NCBI GenBank assembly: GCA_014898425.1 | Contig: RCSZ01000008.1 | Coordinates: 1,313,501 to 1,377,500 of the forward strand | Direction: 5' to 3' | Source: Botryotinia globosa | Lineage: Eukaryota > Ascomycota > Leotiomycetes > Helotiales > Sclerotiniaceae | Length of the DNA: 64,000 nt | Part shown: positions 1 through 11,275 of the stretch, in pieces | How positions within the stretch are numbered: position 1 is the stretch's first letter | Layout of the letters: each line of letters opens with the position of its first letter | Position numbers and translations under genes: made by a program | Notes under the pieces: generated by a model | Told to the model about the DNA's origin: nothing | What the model saw: the letters and a program-made list of their open reading frames with translations, nothing else | Databases searched by the model: none

Positions 1-571
1 TCCAGGTTGATCCCAAGTCAGGAAAGCCAATCCCATCAACTCCTGCACGTACAGCAAGCCCAACACTTGATGGAATGGGCGAACAAAATGGAGGCTTCTT
101 TGGAAGTTTCTTTGCTTCCAAGAATAAGAAGAAGATGGCTGCTATGGAAGCCCCACCTCCAATTCTTAAGGCCTCTGGAACTTTGTCAGAGAGAGAAGGC
201 ACAGAAGTTGAGATTATTAGTAAGTCGAATCAACACACTTTCAGTTGTCATAGCTAACTCTTTGTAGAACTTCTCATCAACTCGTATTACAACATCGTAA
301 AGCGAACAATGATTGATATGGTACCAAAAGCCATCATGCTTAACCTCGTCCAGTAAGAACTCCTGAGCAATTCGCCATTTATATTTAATTAACCTATTGT
401 AGATACACCAAGGATGAAATGCAACGAGAGCTTCTCGAGAACATGTACAGAACCGATACTCTTGATGATTTGCTCAAAGAAAGCGACTACACCGTTCGAA
501 GAAGAAAGGAATGTCAGCAAATGGTCGAGTCACTTTCAAAGGCGAGCGAAATTGTTAGTCAAGTACAATAA
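1..571 (+). CDS. VPS1: Dynamin-like GTPase Vps1, 3' end (partial)
   Basis: C-terminal part of a dynamin-family GTPase, entered in frame at base 3. Exons are 3-219, 268-352 and 403-571; introns 220-267 (48 nt) and 353-402 (50 nt) restore one continuous frame. The first exon is the low-complexity linker between the stalk and the end of the protein (FFGSFFASKNKKK then APPPILKASG). The last two exons are the GTPase effector domain, with LLINSYYNIVKRTMIDMVP and a helical end EMQRELLENMYRT...LLKESDYTVRRRKECQQ. Dynamins of this type drive membrane scission in vacuolar sorting and peroxisome division; the linker and GED fit Vps1 better than Dnm1, but the GTPase domain lies outside the window, so the subfamily is a moderate-confidence call. 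Stop is TAA at 569-571. Confidence 0.87.
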
Positions 572-2593
572 AGCTACTGTCCGAATTAAATGCAGCGATC
601 CTTCCGGGTCAAGAAAGTCCGAGGCAGGGAAGCAACCGAGGAACGTTGATTAGATACTCACCGCAAGTACTGTGTTGGCCCATTTACCTTAGACTCGTTT
701 TTTTCTATCTCACAACCACATACGATACCTACTTTTCTTTGGCGTGGAGCATAATGATGTGTGGAATACATGGACGCGGCGATGGACATGAAAGGGAAAG
801 ATCGTACCGAGAATACACCGATTCAAGAATATCTTGGTTTGGAAGCATAAGGCGAATGAATGAATGGCAAGCTTGACTTTAATGTTGTTTACAGCGAAAT
901 GGTTGTAACGCTTTAGTTCTTTTTCTCCAATCTTTTCCCGCCCCGTTTATTGGTGCCTACAGCTAGTTTCAGGGACATAACTTAGTATCTAGATAATAGC
1001 CCCATTTGCAAAGAAAGAGAGAATTAATTCCTACCAATGGTTTTCATCGCATTGAAAGTGGGACATTACACAACATGATGTGCTCGCGCTACCACCCTGG
1101 CGGAATCGTACACAATCGTAAGATTTGCTCGTATCGAGTGTTAGTGTTTCATCAACTTCCCTTCCGTAAGACATAGTTGCTGATATTTGGTTGGATGTAA
1201 CGCGAACCTCAAATAACGTTCTTTGCCTTGCTTTGTCTGGGGTTGTTTCTCCTTCGAAATGAAGCCAATATGCGGGGAAATGGGGACGATGACCGATTTG
1301 AGAAAATGAAAGGAGGTCACACCCGCGTATCGGGAGAATTTCCAGATCGTACACAAGATCTCTTGAGCATACAAACGGGAGGCGGGGACACGGGAATGCT
1401 TTGGAGATGCTTGTTTATTTGGTGTGAATTGGTGTGTCTCGGTTGGTTGGTGGAGACACATGTAGAGAAAGTGTGTGTGTGTGTGTGTGTGTCTTCTTTT
1501 TGAGAAGATGTGGTACCGACGGACTTCATGTCCGGGTCCTTGGAATGGTGGAGAATGGGTGGAGGGACGAGTGGCGTGTACGAGTGTACGAGTACCGTGC
1601 TGGTGGTATTGCGGAGGACGTTGGTTTTGTACTTCGTGAGGCTTTTAGGTGTTTGTACCGTACGTACGAAGAAGGTAGAGAGAAGAAAGTGTTTGCTTGT
1701 GCGAGATAGCGAGAGAGGTGCAAATGCGTGCAGACAAATCAGGGGTGCAACGTGCCGAGGGAGATGAGCGATCCTGCTGCTGGTAGGTTGAGAAGTTGCG
1801 AGCGAGGATATGCAGACATACTGAGTATTCATGCAATGCGAAGCGATGACTCTTCCCCGATATCGCTTCCTTTCTTCCATCCTATCCGCGGTGAAGGGAT
1901 CCAAACAATGAGATTGGCGAAATGTGATTTGTCGCTTTTTCGATTGTTTGCTTCTGGAACGCGTGGAGTTTTCTTTGGTGCCCGCGTCCCGGGTGATGGA
2001 TTGTTGTTCTTGTTGTTGTTGTTCTTTTTTTCGTCTTCTTGCGGTGTGTTGTTCTTGCGAGCGTTCTGTATGTGTACCCCCAAGATTTGGAAGGCTTCGT
2101 TCAACGAGTATGTATCTATTGGAAATGAGTCCTAGAGAACAGGACAAGAGCCAAGACCGAATGAATGTCACTGCCCTCTCGAGGCTTCAAAGAGCCGTCG
2201 GGAGTACGGTTGTATATAGGGTCTAGACAGGGCTTCAGTGTGACAAAAGCAGGTAGAAGTATTTTGCGGGTATCGAAGGCGCCCATGGAACATTTGAAAA
2301 TTTTGTGATAGATCTAGAATATGGGAGGAACAGCACAAGGTATTTAAGTACAATAGAAGGTCGGCAAAGAAAGTGGTTTCTTGACCCAAGTGCGTTTTAG
2401 AGACTGTCAGCTTCCATCTAGGTAATTCTCCGAAAGTGGCTTGCTTGCCTGGATTTACTTTTTTGAACATCATATTTCTTCTTACGGGAGATAACCGACC
2501 TTATCCATATCTAATCTCGGAGTTAATAATAAATTATTTTCTCCTAATTTCTATACAATTTCCATAATCTTTCTTTCGGATCAGATAAGAAAG
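572..2593. other. Intergenic region, about 2 kb, no gene recognised
   Basis: Between the dynamin stop and the small gene at 2594. Open frames exist on both strands (the longest is 284 codons on the minus strand at 1317-2171), but they overlap each other, have GT/CA-repeat-driven composition and match nothing I know. The stretch 1300-2100 is G/T-rich on the plus strand. It probably holds the 3' UTR of the dynamin and the promoter/5' UTR of the next gene. Confidence 0.6.
1471..1492. repeat. (GT)11 dinucleotide microsatellite
   Basis: Uninterrupted GT dinucleotides, eleven copies, inside the gene-poor stretch downstream of the dynamin gene. Confidence 0.95.
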
Positions 2594-2842
2594 ATGGCTA
2601 TTGCTCAAGCAAATCTTTCCTCTTCGCGTCTTCAGCAGCGTCAGCGTAAAGCTGCTCCTCCCGCTCTATCACTCGGAGCTCCGCAAATTCGAGCACCCCG
2701 CCGACGAGTACATCATTATCAAAAAGTCGAATTTGTCTCGGCATCAAATATGTCAAGAGATGATCCGCCATCTCCTCCTCCAAACCCACCTCCAAGTCCG
2801 TCGATGCTTATTGAGCTAGACGATGATGATTTCATGATTTGA
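2594..2842 (+). CDS. Small hypothetical protein with acidic C-terminus (82 aa)
   Basis: An 82-codon frame starting in a good context (AAG before ATG) and preceded by an A/T- and pyrimidine-rich leader typical of a fungal 5' UTR. The N-terminal half is Gln/Arg-rich and basic (LQQRQRK, PRRRVHHYQK), the middle is Pro-rich (PPSPPPNPPPSP) and the end is a run of acidic residues (LIELDDDDFMI). No domain recognised. A GTAAGT at about 2848, just after the stop, with an AAAG acceptor about 55 nt on could be a 3'-UTR intron. Two other frames are open over the same bases, so codon choice alone does not prove this one; the composition and leader favour it. Confidence 0.45.
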   Translation: MAIAQANLSSSRLQQRQRKAAPPALSLGAPQIRAPRRRVHHYQKVEFVSASNMSRDDPPSPPPNPPPSPSMLIELDDDDFMI

Positions 2843-3154
2843 GTTGTAAGTCTACTTCATGATCACTCATTTTATCTAGCACTGAGCTAATCTCTCTTAA
2901 AGGTGGTTCTGCGTTCAGAGCCTAAGCTGGAGTTTTGTCGAGCTACAAATTTGCTGCATTCGCTTGGGGGCATGTCATCGGTGGTCGGGGTATGGAAACG
3001 GAGTTGGTATAGGATTGGTCGGCGGAGACGGCTCGAGGTTCTGGTCCTGAATATTGGAGTATAGAAATGTGTTTGGGGCGTTCTAGAAATGATAATGGAG
3101 GGAGGGGTAATGAACAAGAGAGTTGAGGTGTTCGGAATGGGATATAATGGTGGA
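2843..3154. other. Intergenic, convergent 3' ends
   Basis: About 310 bases between the small plus-strand gene and the 3' end of the minus-strand CoA-transferase-family gene. Nothing beyond presumed 3' UTRs is visible. Confidence 0.5.
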
Positions 3155-4426
3155 TCATAATTTCGAATGTTTCTTCCTAATCAAACCACCATTTTCCATA
3201 TCATAATCTTTTCCTCTTTTCCATCCTAGCCATTGCTCGAGTGCTGCTTCCCCATATTGTCCAGGATATAATGGCTTGCCGGTGTAACTTCCCCCTTCAA
3301 CGCCAGGGCCTTGGCCAGTCGATGGGTCCTGATTACTATGTTTGGATATTGCGAGAGAAGGCGTATCTCTGAGTGTAACAGCTGGCCTCTGATCGCCTTC
3401 TCTGGCAGGGTCGTGTTCGAGTTCATCATAATCGATAACAGGTGTACAACAAGCATCAGTTCCATCAAAAATAGTCTCCCATTCAGATCTCGTTTTGGCC
3501 TTGAATAATGTAGTGAAAGTTTCCCTCATTTCTGGCCATGTATTTCTATCCATTCTCGTTTCTTCGCTAGTGCTTTCTCCCAATCCTAGCCCCTTAACCA
3601 ACTCTTTGAAAAATTGTGGTTCCAGAGCACCCACCGCCATGTATTTTCCATCCTTTGTTTCATAAGTATCATAGAACGGGCTCCCCGAATCCAATGTATT
3701 CTCTCCTCTCGGTCTATTCCACATAGGAGTCTTCATCAACATCCTCGGAAACGTGACAAGATAAGCACTCCCATCGACCATATTCGCTTCCACAACTTGC
3801 CCCTTTCCGCTCTTCTCTCGCGCTAGCAAGGCGAGTAAAATTCCCTGAAACAAAGTAGCTCCTCCACCCGCAAAATCCCCGAGTATATTCGCCGGTGGTA
3901 ATGGCTTCTCACTTTTTCGCCCAAGGAGTGATAATGCCCCCGAAACTGCTATATAGTTGATATCGTGCCCGGCCATATCTTTGTACTTCCCATCACGACG
4001 AAACCCAGTCATTCGGGCAAGAATGATGCGAGGATTGAGTTTGAGGAGAATATCTGGTGCTAGTCCCAATTTTTCTAAAACGCCTGGGCGGAATGGATCG
4101 ATTATGATATCAGCATGCTCAACGAGAGACTTGACGAAGGATATTCCTGCATTTGCTTTGAGGTCGACTGCAATGGAGGATTTGCGTCGGGTAAGGAGAT
4201 CGGGGGTTGGTGGAGGAACTGAGGAAGAATGAGTGAGATTTGGAACTGCGCGATCGATACGTAAGACCGATGCTCCATAATCTGCTAAGAGAAGTCCCGC
4301 GAAAGGTCCTGCAATCGATGTTAATGGGGATGCAATGGAATCCGGGGTAATGCGGGGATATTTACCTGGAGCTAGGCCTGCGAATTCGAGAACGCGAACG
4401 CCTGTCAATGGTGGTGATCCTGCCAT
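3155..4426 (-). CDS. CaiB/BaiF family CoA racemase/transferase (alpha-methylacyl-CoA racemase type), peroxisomal
   Basis: Two exons, 4366-4426 and 3155-4308, with a 57-nt intron (4309-4365). Its length is a multiple of three and it carries no stop, so it reads through as 19 extra codons. Splicing joins GLAPG to [12 protein letters not shown], the usual N-terminal glycine-rich start of this family, giving about 404 aa. Family landmarks: [35 protein letters not shown] (containing the His used as a base in studied AMACRs), ILGDFAGGG (with the Asp), and a C-terminal half with [15 protein letters not shown] and AVTLRDTP. The last three residues are SKL, a canonical PTS1, so the enzyme should act in peroxisomes, most likely epimerising 2-methyl-branched acyl-CoAs ahead of beta-oxidation. 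A different CoA-transfer reaction within the family cannot be excluded. Stop TGA at 3155-3157. Confidence 0.9.
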   Translation of the reverse strand: MAGSPPLTGVRVLEFAGLAPGKYPRITPDSIASPLTSIAGPFAGLLLADYGASVLRIDRAVPNLTHSSSVPPPTPDLLTRRKSSIAVDLKANAGISFVKSLVEHADIIIDPFRPGVLEKLGLAPDILLKLNPRIILARMTGFRRDGKYKDMAGHDINYIAVSGALSLLGRKSEKPLPPANILGDFAGGGATLFQGILLALLAREKSGKGQVVEANMVDGSAYLVTFPRMLMKTPMWNRPRGENTLDSGSPFYDTYETKDGKYMAVGALEPQFFKELVKGLGLGESTSEETRMDRNTWPEMRETFTTLFKAKTRSEWETIFDGTDACCTPVIDYDELEHDPAREGDQRPAVTLRDTPSLAISKHSNQDPSTGQGPGVEGGSYTGKPLYPGQYGEAALEQWLGWKRGKDYDMENGGLIRKKHSKL

Positions 4427-5307
4427 TGTCGCTATCGTGAGATAGCAATATACTAATAATTGAATTATATACTCAGGATGGGAATGCGCATTGTCTCAAT
4501 AACTATTTCTATTCCAGATGATACGGTTATGATGGCGGTTGTATGCTCGACCCCTGAACCGAGGTTCAATCGGGCTTATATCAGCATCTGCCAATCATTC
4601 ATTCCACGGCAGTTTTTGAATCACAAATACAAAAATCAACAACCCAAGCAGTAGACAGCGAAGAATTGGGATAGTACCAACTTCTTGCGTCAAGCCTCAC
4701 GAAATAAGGAATCAGTCTTAAAAAAATTCAACGTTTAGAATGGTTGTGGTTATAGGGCGACAGTCTCCCCTACTGCGTGCCGAAGTAATTCTAGTGTACC
4801 TACCCCTCACCACGCTCCCGCCATAGTGACGTTTCATAGTCTTGAGAATATTAAGATATCTCATTCAATGTGTATTTCCAGATTTCTTTGAAGGCGGCTA
4901 TAATAATAAGTTATCGTTTGTCTGATTTGTCTGATTTGTACAGCATAACATCCCTAAGTCAGTAAGCTCGGGAATTAGACGGGCCCGAGACGATTTCGGG
5001 CCCGTCATGGTAGTATCAATGAGCCTTGCACCAGGCGGATCTTCTAGGGGGAAATTTTCCGCAATTATGTTGCTCAGACGGGACCTATTGAATGGGTCAA
5101 ATAATCCGAAGCTTCTCAAGTTATATTTCATGGGTGGATACTCATACAAGGCATTGCACGAGATCGCATCAGGTCAAATACGAGCCTGGTTAGTGAACAT
5201 ATATAAATCGACCAAAGTACTGAATCTATGTCATTTTGACAAACCATTCAAGAACAGTCAAACAACCTGGGATCGATACATACTTCAGAGCCTCAAATCA
5301 TCTACTC
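4427..5307. other. Intergenic, divergent promoters
   Basis: About 880 bases between the start of the CoA racemase gene (minus) and the chosen start of the FAD monooxygenase (plus). No gene is visible. It should hold both promoters; no regulatory motif could be assigned. Confidence 0.5.
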
Positions 5308-6501
5308 ATGCTTCCAAGAATATCCATTATTGGTGCAGGGCCATCCGGCCTAGTCCTTGCCTCTCTCTTCCACCGCAGTAAAATACCCTTCACCATCTAC
5401 GATCTTAGATCTCATCCCTCTCCAGGTCTTGTTGATGTCCCATCTGGCTCCCTAGATCTTCACGTCGAATCAGGACAGCGCGCACTCGCAGAATGTGGGC
5501 TTCTCCAAGCGTTCCGCTCACTCACCGTAGAATGCAGCGAAGAACACATCATCTGTGATCGTTTTGGAGACATCAAATTCGAGGCACCCAATCACAATGA
5601 AGAGCGACCTGAAATTTCAAGAAATAGTTTGATCGACTTGCTTTTGTCTTCACTGCCCGAAAATATCATTCAGTGGGAACATAAAATCCAATCTGTTTCT
5701 CAAAATCCTTCAAATCCCAACCAACAAGTTATTACATTCCAAAATGAGAGTTCTCATTCTTGTGATTTGGTGATTGGAGCAGATGGAGCATGGTCAAAAG
5801 TTCGCCCAATCTTAACGGACGTGAAACCATATTTTAGTGGTGTGCATTGGATGACATTGACGATTCCAAATACCACCAAGAGGTTCCCAGAGATAGCTAA
5901 GATGATTGGAACTGGAACATTCTGGGCGCTGGGTGGAAAGAGATTTGTGTCAAGTCAGAGAGGCTCGATGGATTCAGCAAGAGTGTATGTTGCCGTACAT
6001 AACAAAGATATTGACTATTGCAATGATGCAGGCTTAAATTGTTTGGACCTTGAGCAACTAAAAGAGAAAACTCTTGGCGAGTCTGGTATCTTTTCCGATT
6101 TCGGCAAAGGAGTCAAAAATTTGCTAGAAAAAGGGTTGGATGAGGAGAAAACTCCGCAGTTTGTGCAGATGTATATGTTACCTACCGACCACACGTGGGA
6201 GCATAAAGCCAACGCGACATTAGTAGGAGATGCAGCACATCTCATGACGCCATTTGCAGGAGAGGGGGTCAATTCGGCAATGTTAGATGCTTTAGAGTTG
6301 GCGCAAGGTATTGTTTCGGCTATAAAACAGGGCACTTCAGTTTCGGATGCTGTGAAAGAGTATGAGACGAAGATGTTTGTGAGGGCAAAAGAGAATGCCG
6401 AAGATACGTGGACGAACTTGGAGAAAATCTTTGAAGATAATGCACCGAAGGCGATAGTGGAGTGGTTCAATAGTTTTAGTGCGCCGCCCGAGCAAGTTTG
6501 A
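5308..6501 (+). CDS. FAD-dependent monooxygenase (TetX / PHBH-like)
   Basis: Single-exon gene, 397 aa from the chosen ATG, which puts the Rossmann fold right at the N-terminus. An in-frame ATG 24 codons earlier (5236) gives an N-terminal extension with no family counterpart. Class A flavin monooxygenase motifs are all present: GAGPSG at residues 9-14 (dinucleotide fold), a DG motif in IGADGAWS near 157, and the GD motif with following helix in VGDAAHLMTPFAGEGVN near 306. These enzymes use NAD(P)H and O2 to hydroxylate small, often aromatic or polyketide, substrates. The substrate cannot be read from sequence. No biosynthetic neighbours are visible, so a detoxification or catabolic role is as likely as secondary metabolism. 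Confidence 0.9.
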   Translation: MLPRISIIGAGPSGLVLASLFHRSKIPFTIYDLRSHPSPGLVDVPSGSLDLHVESGQRALAECGLLQAFRSLTVECSEEHIICDRFGDIKFEAPNHNEERPEISRNSLIDLLLSSLPENIIQWEHKIQSVSQNPSNPNQQVITFQNESSHSCDLVIGADGAWSKVRPILTDVKPYFSGVHWMTLTIPNTTKRFPEIAKMIGTGTFWALGGKRFVSSQRGSMDSARVYVAVHNKDIDYCNDAGLNCLDLEQLKEKTLGESGIFSDFGKGVKNLLEKGLDEEKTPQFVQMYMLPTDHTWEHKANATLVGDAAHLMTPFAGEGVNSAMLDALELAQGIVSAIKQGTSVSDAVKEYETKMFVRAKENAEDTWTNLEKIFEDNAPKAIVEWFNSFSAPPEQV

Positions 6502-7674
6502 GGTTTGAGTATTAACGGTATCTGGCCCAAGATATTGAAGTCAAAGACTTACTGCTTCTGATATAGAGGTGCCAAGGTAGACAGACATGTATATATACAT
6601 GAAACTCATCGAGACAGTTGTTATTGTCATTCTCTACGATTGAGATGGCTTGGATATCTTGGAAATAGTCTACGTAGTGGCAAATGGGATCATGGACTTC
6701 ACCGACACTAGAAGCGTGGGTTGAGAATTGAAAATGCAGATAAAATGAGGGTGTAATAGAACATAGAAAAGATGAGAAAATGGGAACAACGAACAAGAAT
6801 GGATAATTTTTGAAAAAGCAGCGGGGTGCAACGATGAGGGACAGAAATGTAATTAAAAAATTAACAGTCCAAATAATGGCGGAATTCAACAAAGCAAGGA
6901 TAAAACAGAATCTAATTTGAATTTTTAGCCACTCATTCACTGATTTTTTGAAACTTCAACTCTTGCACTCAGGTTGCTCTTTAAACTCGACATAAGATTT
7001 CCATATGTTTTCCTAATCTCTTATTACATTCTTCCTATTCAGACATTGCCACCCTTCTCGTCATCGCTTTTATCCTATCTCTAGCTACAACCTTCATATT
7101 TCGATTTTCCGTCCTGTCGACATATTACCAAGTTGACTATGTCTCAGCTCCACACATTGACGTCCATGCCACTTGATCTCGCTGATCCGATCACATCATC
7201 TTGAAGCCTTGACATAAACATACAGCGATCCATCAAAAATTCGCCACGATTTTCCAAAATATTCGTCAACGAAAAAAAAGTTGTGAGAAAAAAAAGTTAG
7301 CTCATGATTCAAAGAAATACGAAAAAAATGTAAAACTTACCAAAAGTTCAAGAGTGGTGAGTGGAGTTGATCCGTTAGCCCCTCACTTGAGGGTTTCCAG
7401 CCAGAACGACGAGGACGTGGATCATTTCTGGCCACCTAGATTAGTAATTAGTGAAGGGGAGGGGGAGATACTTGCGTTTTTGTCCAAGGGTATAGGTGTC
7501 CAGGGGGTGATTCATGTGTGTCTTTTCATTTCTATTCAGTCAAAATATCCGGGATGCTGGGGTTAGTGGTTAGTTGGTTAGTTCACTGCATAGGGGACGG
7601 GGAAATGGTTAGTGTTGAGCTCGCATGTTAGTTCACTTGCATGGGGAGGTGAGGGGGAATGGGGATGATGTAAT
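6502..7674. other. Intergenic, about 1.2 kb
   Basis: Between the monooxygenase and the 3' end of the Ser/Pro-rich gene. Short open frames here have no recognisable content. A/T-rich runs (for example A-rich tracts near 7270-7330) suggest untranslated or non-coding DNA. Confidence 0.5.
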
Positions 7675-9471
7675 TTACCATTTCCAAAGGATCTTTGGAA
7701 GGATGAGTGCGGCTGCAACAATGGTCCATTTGGCAACCGTTTTGATGGTTGAGGAGTTCCGGGATATCCAGGATTGCACCGGGGCAATGGTCCATGGGGT
7801 GGTCTCTGGCTCCGGTGTGTCCAATGGGTCGTCGTCTAGGGAGGAGGGATAATCCGCGGTGGTGTCCGATTCATCCTCGGAGGAGGAGGAAGAGGAGGAG
7901 GATGAAAGTGGGCGTGCATCGTGAAACCTGTTAAAATTTCTCCTGGGAATGGCCTGAGGACTGGGGGAGGGAATAAGCTCCGGTAGTGGAATGGGCTCCG
8001 GGGATGGGCTGGGCTCTCGGGATATGCAGAAGGGGTCTGACAAAGGAGTTTGAGCCACAATTTCACAACCAGAGTCTGATGTTGCCATCGGACTTTGACT
8101 CAAAGGTCGAACTGGTGTGATGATATGGGCTCGGGATTTGAGGATTTGCTCTTCAAGGATCATTTCTGACCACCGCTGGGTAAAAGTCTTAGGTTTAGCT
8201 CGGCTGAAACAGCGAGGCTGCTGCAGGTATATTTGGGTAAAGGTCTTGGGCTTAGCTAACCTGAACAAGCGGGGCTGCATGTGTACTACAGGTAGCTGGT
8301 GAGGAGGGGAAGGAGAAGGATAGGGAGAAGGGGAAGGAACAGGAGAATGAGAATGAGAAGGAACAGGAGAAGGCGAAGGAACAGGAGAAGGCGAAGGAAC
8401 AGGAGAAGGCGAAGGAACAGGAGAAGGCGAAGGAACAGGAGAAGGCGAAGGAACAGGAGAAGGCGAAGGAACAGGAGAAGGCGAAGGAACAGGAGAAGGC
8501 GAAGGAACAGGAGAAGGCGAAGGAACAGGAGAAGGAGAGGGAACAGGAGAGGGGGGGTTTGAACCATCTTCTGCCAAGACAGAAGAGGAACAAGAATGGC
8601 CATCGAAGGGGTCCAAGGAAATAGAGGTCATGGAAAAGGATCCCGAGGAAATGGAGACAGTGTGGTGGGCCGAAAAAGAATCCTTAGAAGATGGGGTGGT
8701 GCCTGGGCTAGGGGTGGCCTCACGGAATACATACCTTGTTTTGGGAGGAGGAGTAGAGATTCCAGATCCGGAGGGAAGTGCAATGGGGTGATCCAAGAAG
8801 GGGTCCAATGGATCGTCAGCGACGAAGGGCATGGGAGGAGGAGCCTTGGTAATGGGGTAATCCAGGGAGTCCGATGTATCGTCAGTGACGAAAGGCCTGG
8901 GTGGAGGGGGCTTGACATCAAGCAGACGGCCTACATTGATGCAAGGGGAACCGATGGAGAAGTGGCCGCTGGATCCGGTGCTGAAGTTAGAGGATGTATG
9001 GTCCTCCTGGATGGAGTCAGAATACATTGTGGGGGACCTGTAGCGCTTGGAGGCCATAGGATGGGGTTTGATCTCAAGAGCCGACCAATCGATCGACTCA
9101 TAAGATCCACAGGAGTCTGAATAATAAGATGAAGATGCAGAAGAAGAAGAAGAAGAAGAAGAAATCAAACGCAATGACAAAGGAGAATTTTTTTTGGTTT
9201 TTTTGGCCTGCGTAGAGGCTGAAGTTGTGGAAGAAGATAGGTTTCCAGGCCTGTTAGATGGTGGATGGATGGTTGAAGGATCCAAAGAGGGTTCCATTTG
9301 TTGGTCACACACGTATGGGACGTGGAGAGGATGGATGGATGGGGGTTGGAGAGAGTTAGAGGTTTGTGGAACTTGATATCCACGACCGCGAGGGGCCGAC
9401 ATGTTTGTAGAGTTGGAACTGGCAGCCCCAGGAGCACTGCCAGTGGAAGAAGAAGAGTGGAAGCGAGACAT
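7675..9471 (-). CDS. Ser/Pro-rich repeat protein with C-terminal membrane anchor (598 aa)
   Basis: One uninterrupted 598-codon frame. The protein is largely disordered: a Ser-rich N-terminus ([13 protein letters not shown]), Ser tracts near residues 104-115, and [14 protein letters not shown] / [14 protein letters not shown] as a diverged internal duplication near 205-230. A tandem SPSPVP hexapeptide block lies near 310-380, followed by the pair [15 protein letters not shown] / [15 protein letters not shown] and another Ser/acidic tract. The end, after [10 protein letters not shown], is [20 protein letters not shown], which looks like a tail anchor. The function is unknown. The diverged duplications (not explained by DNA slippage) support a real protein, but the low complexity means an intron or a shorter coding region cannot be ruled out. 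Confidence 0.6.
   Translation of the reverse strand: MSRFHSSSSTGSAPGAASSNSTNMSAPRGRGYQVPQTSNSLQPPSIHPLHVPYVCDQQMEPSLDPSTIHPPSNRPGNLSSSTTSASTQAKKTKKNSPLSLRLISSSSSSSSASSSYYSDSCGSYESIDWSALEIKPHPMASKRYRSPTMYSDSIQEDHTSSNFSTGSSGHFSIGSPCINVGRLLDVKPPPPRPFVTDDTSDSLDYPITKAPPPMPFVADDPLDPFLDHPIALPSGSGISTPPPKTRYVFREATPSPGTTPSSKDSFSAHHTVSISSGSFSMTSISLDPFDGHSCSSSVLAEDGSNPPSPVPSPSPVPSPSPVPSPSPVPSPSPVPSPSPVPSPSPVPSPSPVPSPSPVPSPSPVPSPSPVPSHSHSPVPSPSPYPSPSPPHQLPVVHMQPRLFRLAKPKTFTQIYLQQPRCFSRAKPKTFTQRWSEMILEEQILKSRAHIITPVRPLSQSPMATSDSGCEIVAQTPLSDPFCISREPSPSPEPIPLPELIPSPSPQAIPRRNFNRFHDARPLSSSSSSSSSEDESDTTADYPSSLDDDPLDTPEPETTPWTIAPVQSWISRNSSTIKTVAKWTIVAAALILPKILWKW
8324..8557. repeat. 18-bp coding minisatellite
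   Basis: Plus-strand unit GGAACAGGAGAAGGCGAA, nine perfect head-to-tail copies at 8360-8521, with degenerate copies on both sides. On the minus strand it encodes the SPSPVP hexapeptide block of the 598-aa protein. Because 18 is a multiple of three, copy changes keep the frame; the same array also leaves other frames open, producing spurious Arg-rich and Leu/Phe-rich frames. Confidence 0.95.
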
Positions 9472-10358
9472 TGTAAGTGTGTGAATGGATAGTGAGCAGT
9501 GAGTATGTGAGAGTGGTACGAAGAAGAAAAAGAAAAAGAAAATCGAAGAAGAGAGATTGAAACGAAAGATATATCAATTCTCTGACGCGTACTCGCAAGT
9601 GCGAAAATTGGCGTGTTTTTTAAACGAGAATTTGTCAATTAGTCTCTAAAAGCGTCTCTATAGACTTTTCCTATCATCTAACCGAGAGGGGAAAACCAGT
9701 AATATAGCAAAGTGTAAACCCTATATGCCCTAACGGAAAATTTCACCGATAATAACACGCGACGCGTAGACATGAATTCCATTATCATGGAAAGAAGGGG
9801 AGGAGCGATGAATATACACCACAGGAAGCTATGCGATATAGCCTATCAAACTGCAGATGCCATAAATAAAGCTAATCACACGAGTCAAACCATTCAAATC
9901 ATATGGTAGTTATGAAGATAAACCGGTATAAGGGTTGTGAGATTTTTGCTAGTCCCTATAAGAGATGAAACCCTTATCTAGTAGTTTAGGTGCCTGATGA
10001 GGAAGGAGTTATGGTTGAAAGAATGAGCATGTAACAAGACCATCGCAGTACATGAATCCATCCAACAACGATTGAGAAGCTACCTTTAAATGATTTGCAA
10101 GGTAGTTGATATCACCTTTAACAAAGAGGCAATGTATACCCAAGTCCCAGAGCTTACTTCAATCAGGGAGTCTTCTGCAATTTTACATGCGAAAAAGCTT
10201 CTACAGCACCAAACGAACACATAACTTGATATCGGGCTTTAAGGGCAACTTTTCCCAATTATGGCATGTGCTAAGTGAAATACACCTGCATATTCTCTAG
10301 CTGCTCGGTCCATGCCTGGGAACTCCATGTGCCATCATAGCTACGGTCTCAACAAGGA
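9472..10358. other. Intergenic, about 0.9 kb
   Basis: Upstream of the Ser/Pro-rich gene. Short scattered frames only; no gene, repeat or RNA recognised. Confidence 0.5.
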
Positions 10359-11275
10359 ATGGCAACATGTTTCCCTAATGACGAAAAATCAAGATTGCTC
10401 GAAAATTACAGGAGCGCAAATGAAGATCGGATAATAAAGGGGCATTTCGCCACTCGTCATGAGCCCTGGAGTTCTCGAGACGATGGGATGCGCGCTCATG
10501 ATTACGACTTCGAAACCAGAAGCAGTCCACGATTTGACTCCAGGCAGACGTCAGAAAATGTTGTGCTGTATCAAAATGAAGAAAATATACTTTATGCGAG
10601 GGAAGAGATGTCGTCTTCATGACAGCGGGAAAAAGTGGAGCAAATAGTCAGAGGTTAAACTATTTACAGCCCACGCAAAGAGGTTCGACGCATGACATCT
10701 GTACATCTTCGCCGCCTCTCAGAACACGTTTTGGGGGATTTGATAACGCGGCAGAGCATCTTGCTAGGTCTTACAGCGCCCTGGGTAAAAGTGAGACTTC
10801 CCACGACACTACCACAAACGATATTGCGAATCTGCTTTCCTCCAACCAAATACGAGAAGAAAATTACAAGGAGGGGAGTAACGTAAGGCAGTGGAAAGGG
10901 TCTTTCAGAGATGCCATCTGCAACTCGATACGCATTCGATAATCTTGTGAAGAAACCTCTCGGGATACTGACGGACTGCAACGACAAAAATCCTTGGAGA
11001 CACCTTCAATACACTTCTTGTGCAAAGGTCAATTTGCCACCAAATAAATGGAACCCTACACACTTGCAAAACGTTTGCAGCAAGAAGGAAACAGAAACTC
11101 ATTAGAACAAATGTCGTATCTGTCTGAACAAAAACATAAATTTTCTACGATGGGGAATTTAGCAAAGTGGGTGGGGCGGTCTTCAAAAATGACCCCACAG
11201 CACCATTCCCAAGATCGACAGCTCGCTGACATCATCACTACTGCATCTTGCCCTAATCATACTAGATGTATTTGA
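10359..11275 (+). pseudogene. Possible decayed reading frame (unrecognised)
   Basis: An 87-codon frame at 10359-10622 has ordinary charged composition (PNDEKSRLLENYRSANEDR). From 10580 a second frame runs to 11275 interrupted by only two in-frame TAA codons, at the end of the 10942 segment and just before 11048. That frame also reads like protein (FGGFDNAAEHLARSYSALG, NLAKWVGRSSKM). A frame change near 10600 plus two TAA codons, each one C-to-T step from CAA, is what a decayed gene would look like. No family is recognised, and a real multi-exon gene with introns I cannot place is the alternative. Confidence 0.25.

Noticed and set aside
1317..2171. 284-codon minus-strand open frame downstream of the dynamin gene
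   Set aside because: It runs across the CA side of the (GT)11 microsatellite and G/T-rich DNA, has Gln/Arg/Ser/Thr-skewed content, overlaps open frames on the other strand and shows no domain or gene-like context.
6015..6530. 171-codon minus-strand frame
   Set aside because: Exact antisense shadow of the FAD monooxygenase, whose flavin motifs are intact on the plus strand.
8252..8603. Arg-rich and Leu/Phe-rich frames opposite and alongside the minisatellite
   Set aside because: They are generated by the 18-bp array, which is stop-free in several frames; the 598-aa frame extends far beyond the array on both sides and contains diverged duplications.
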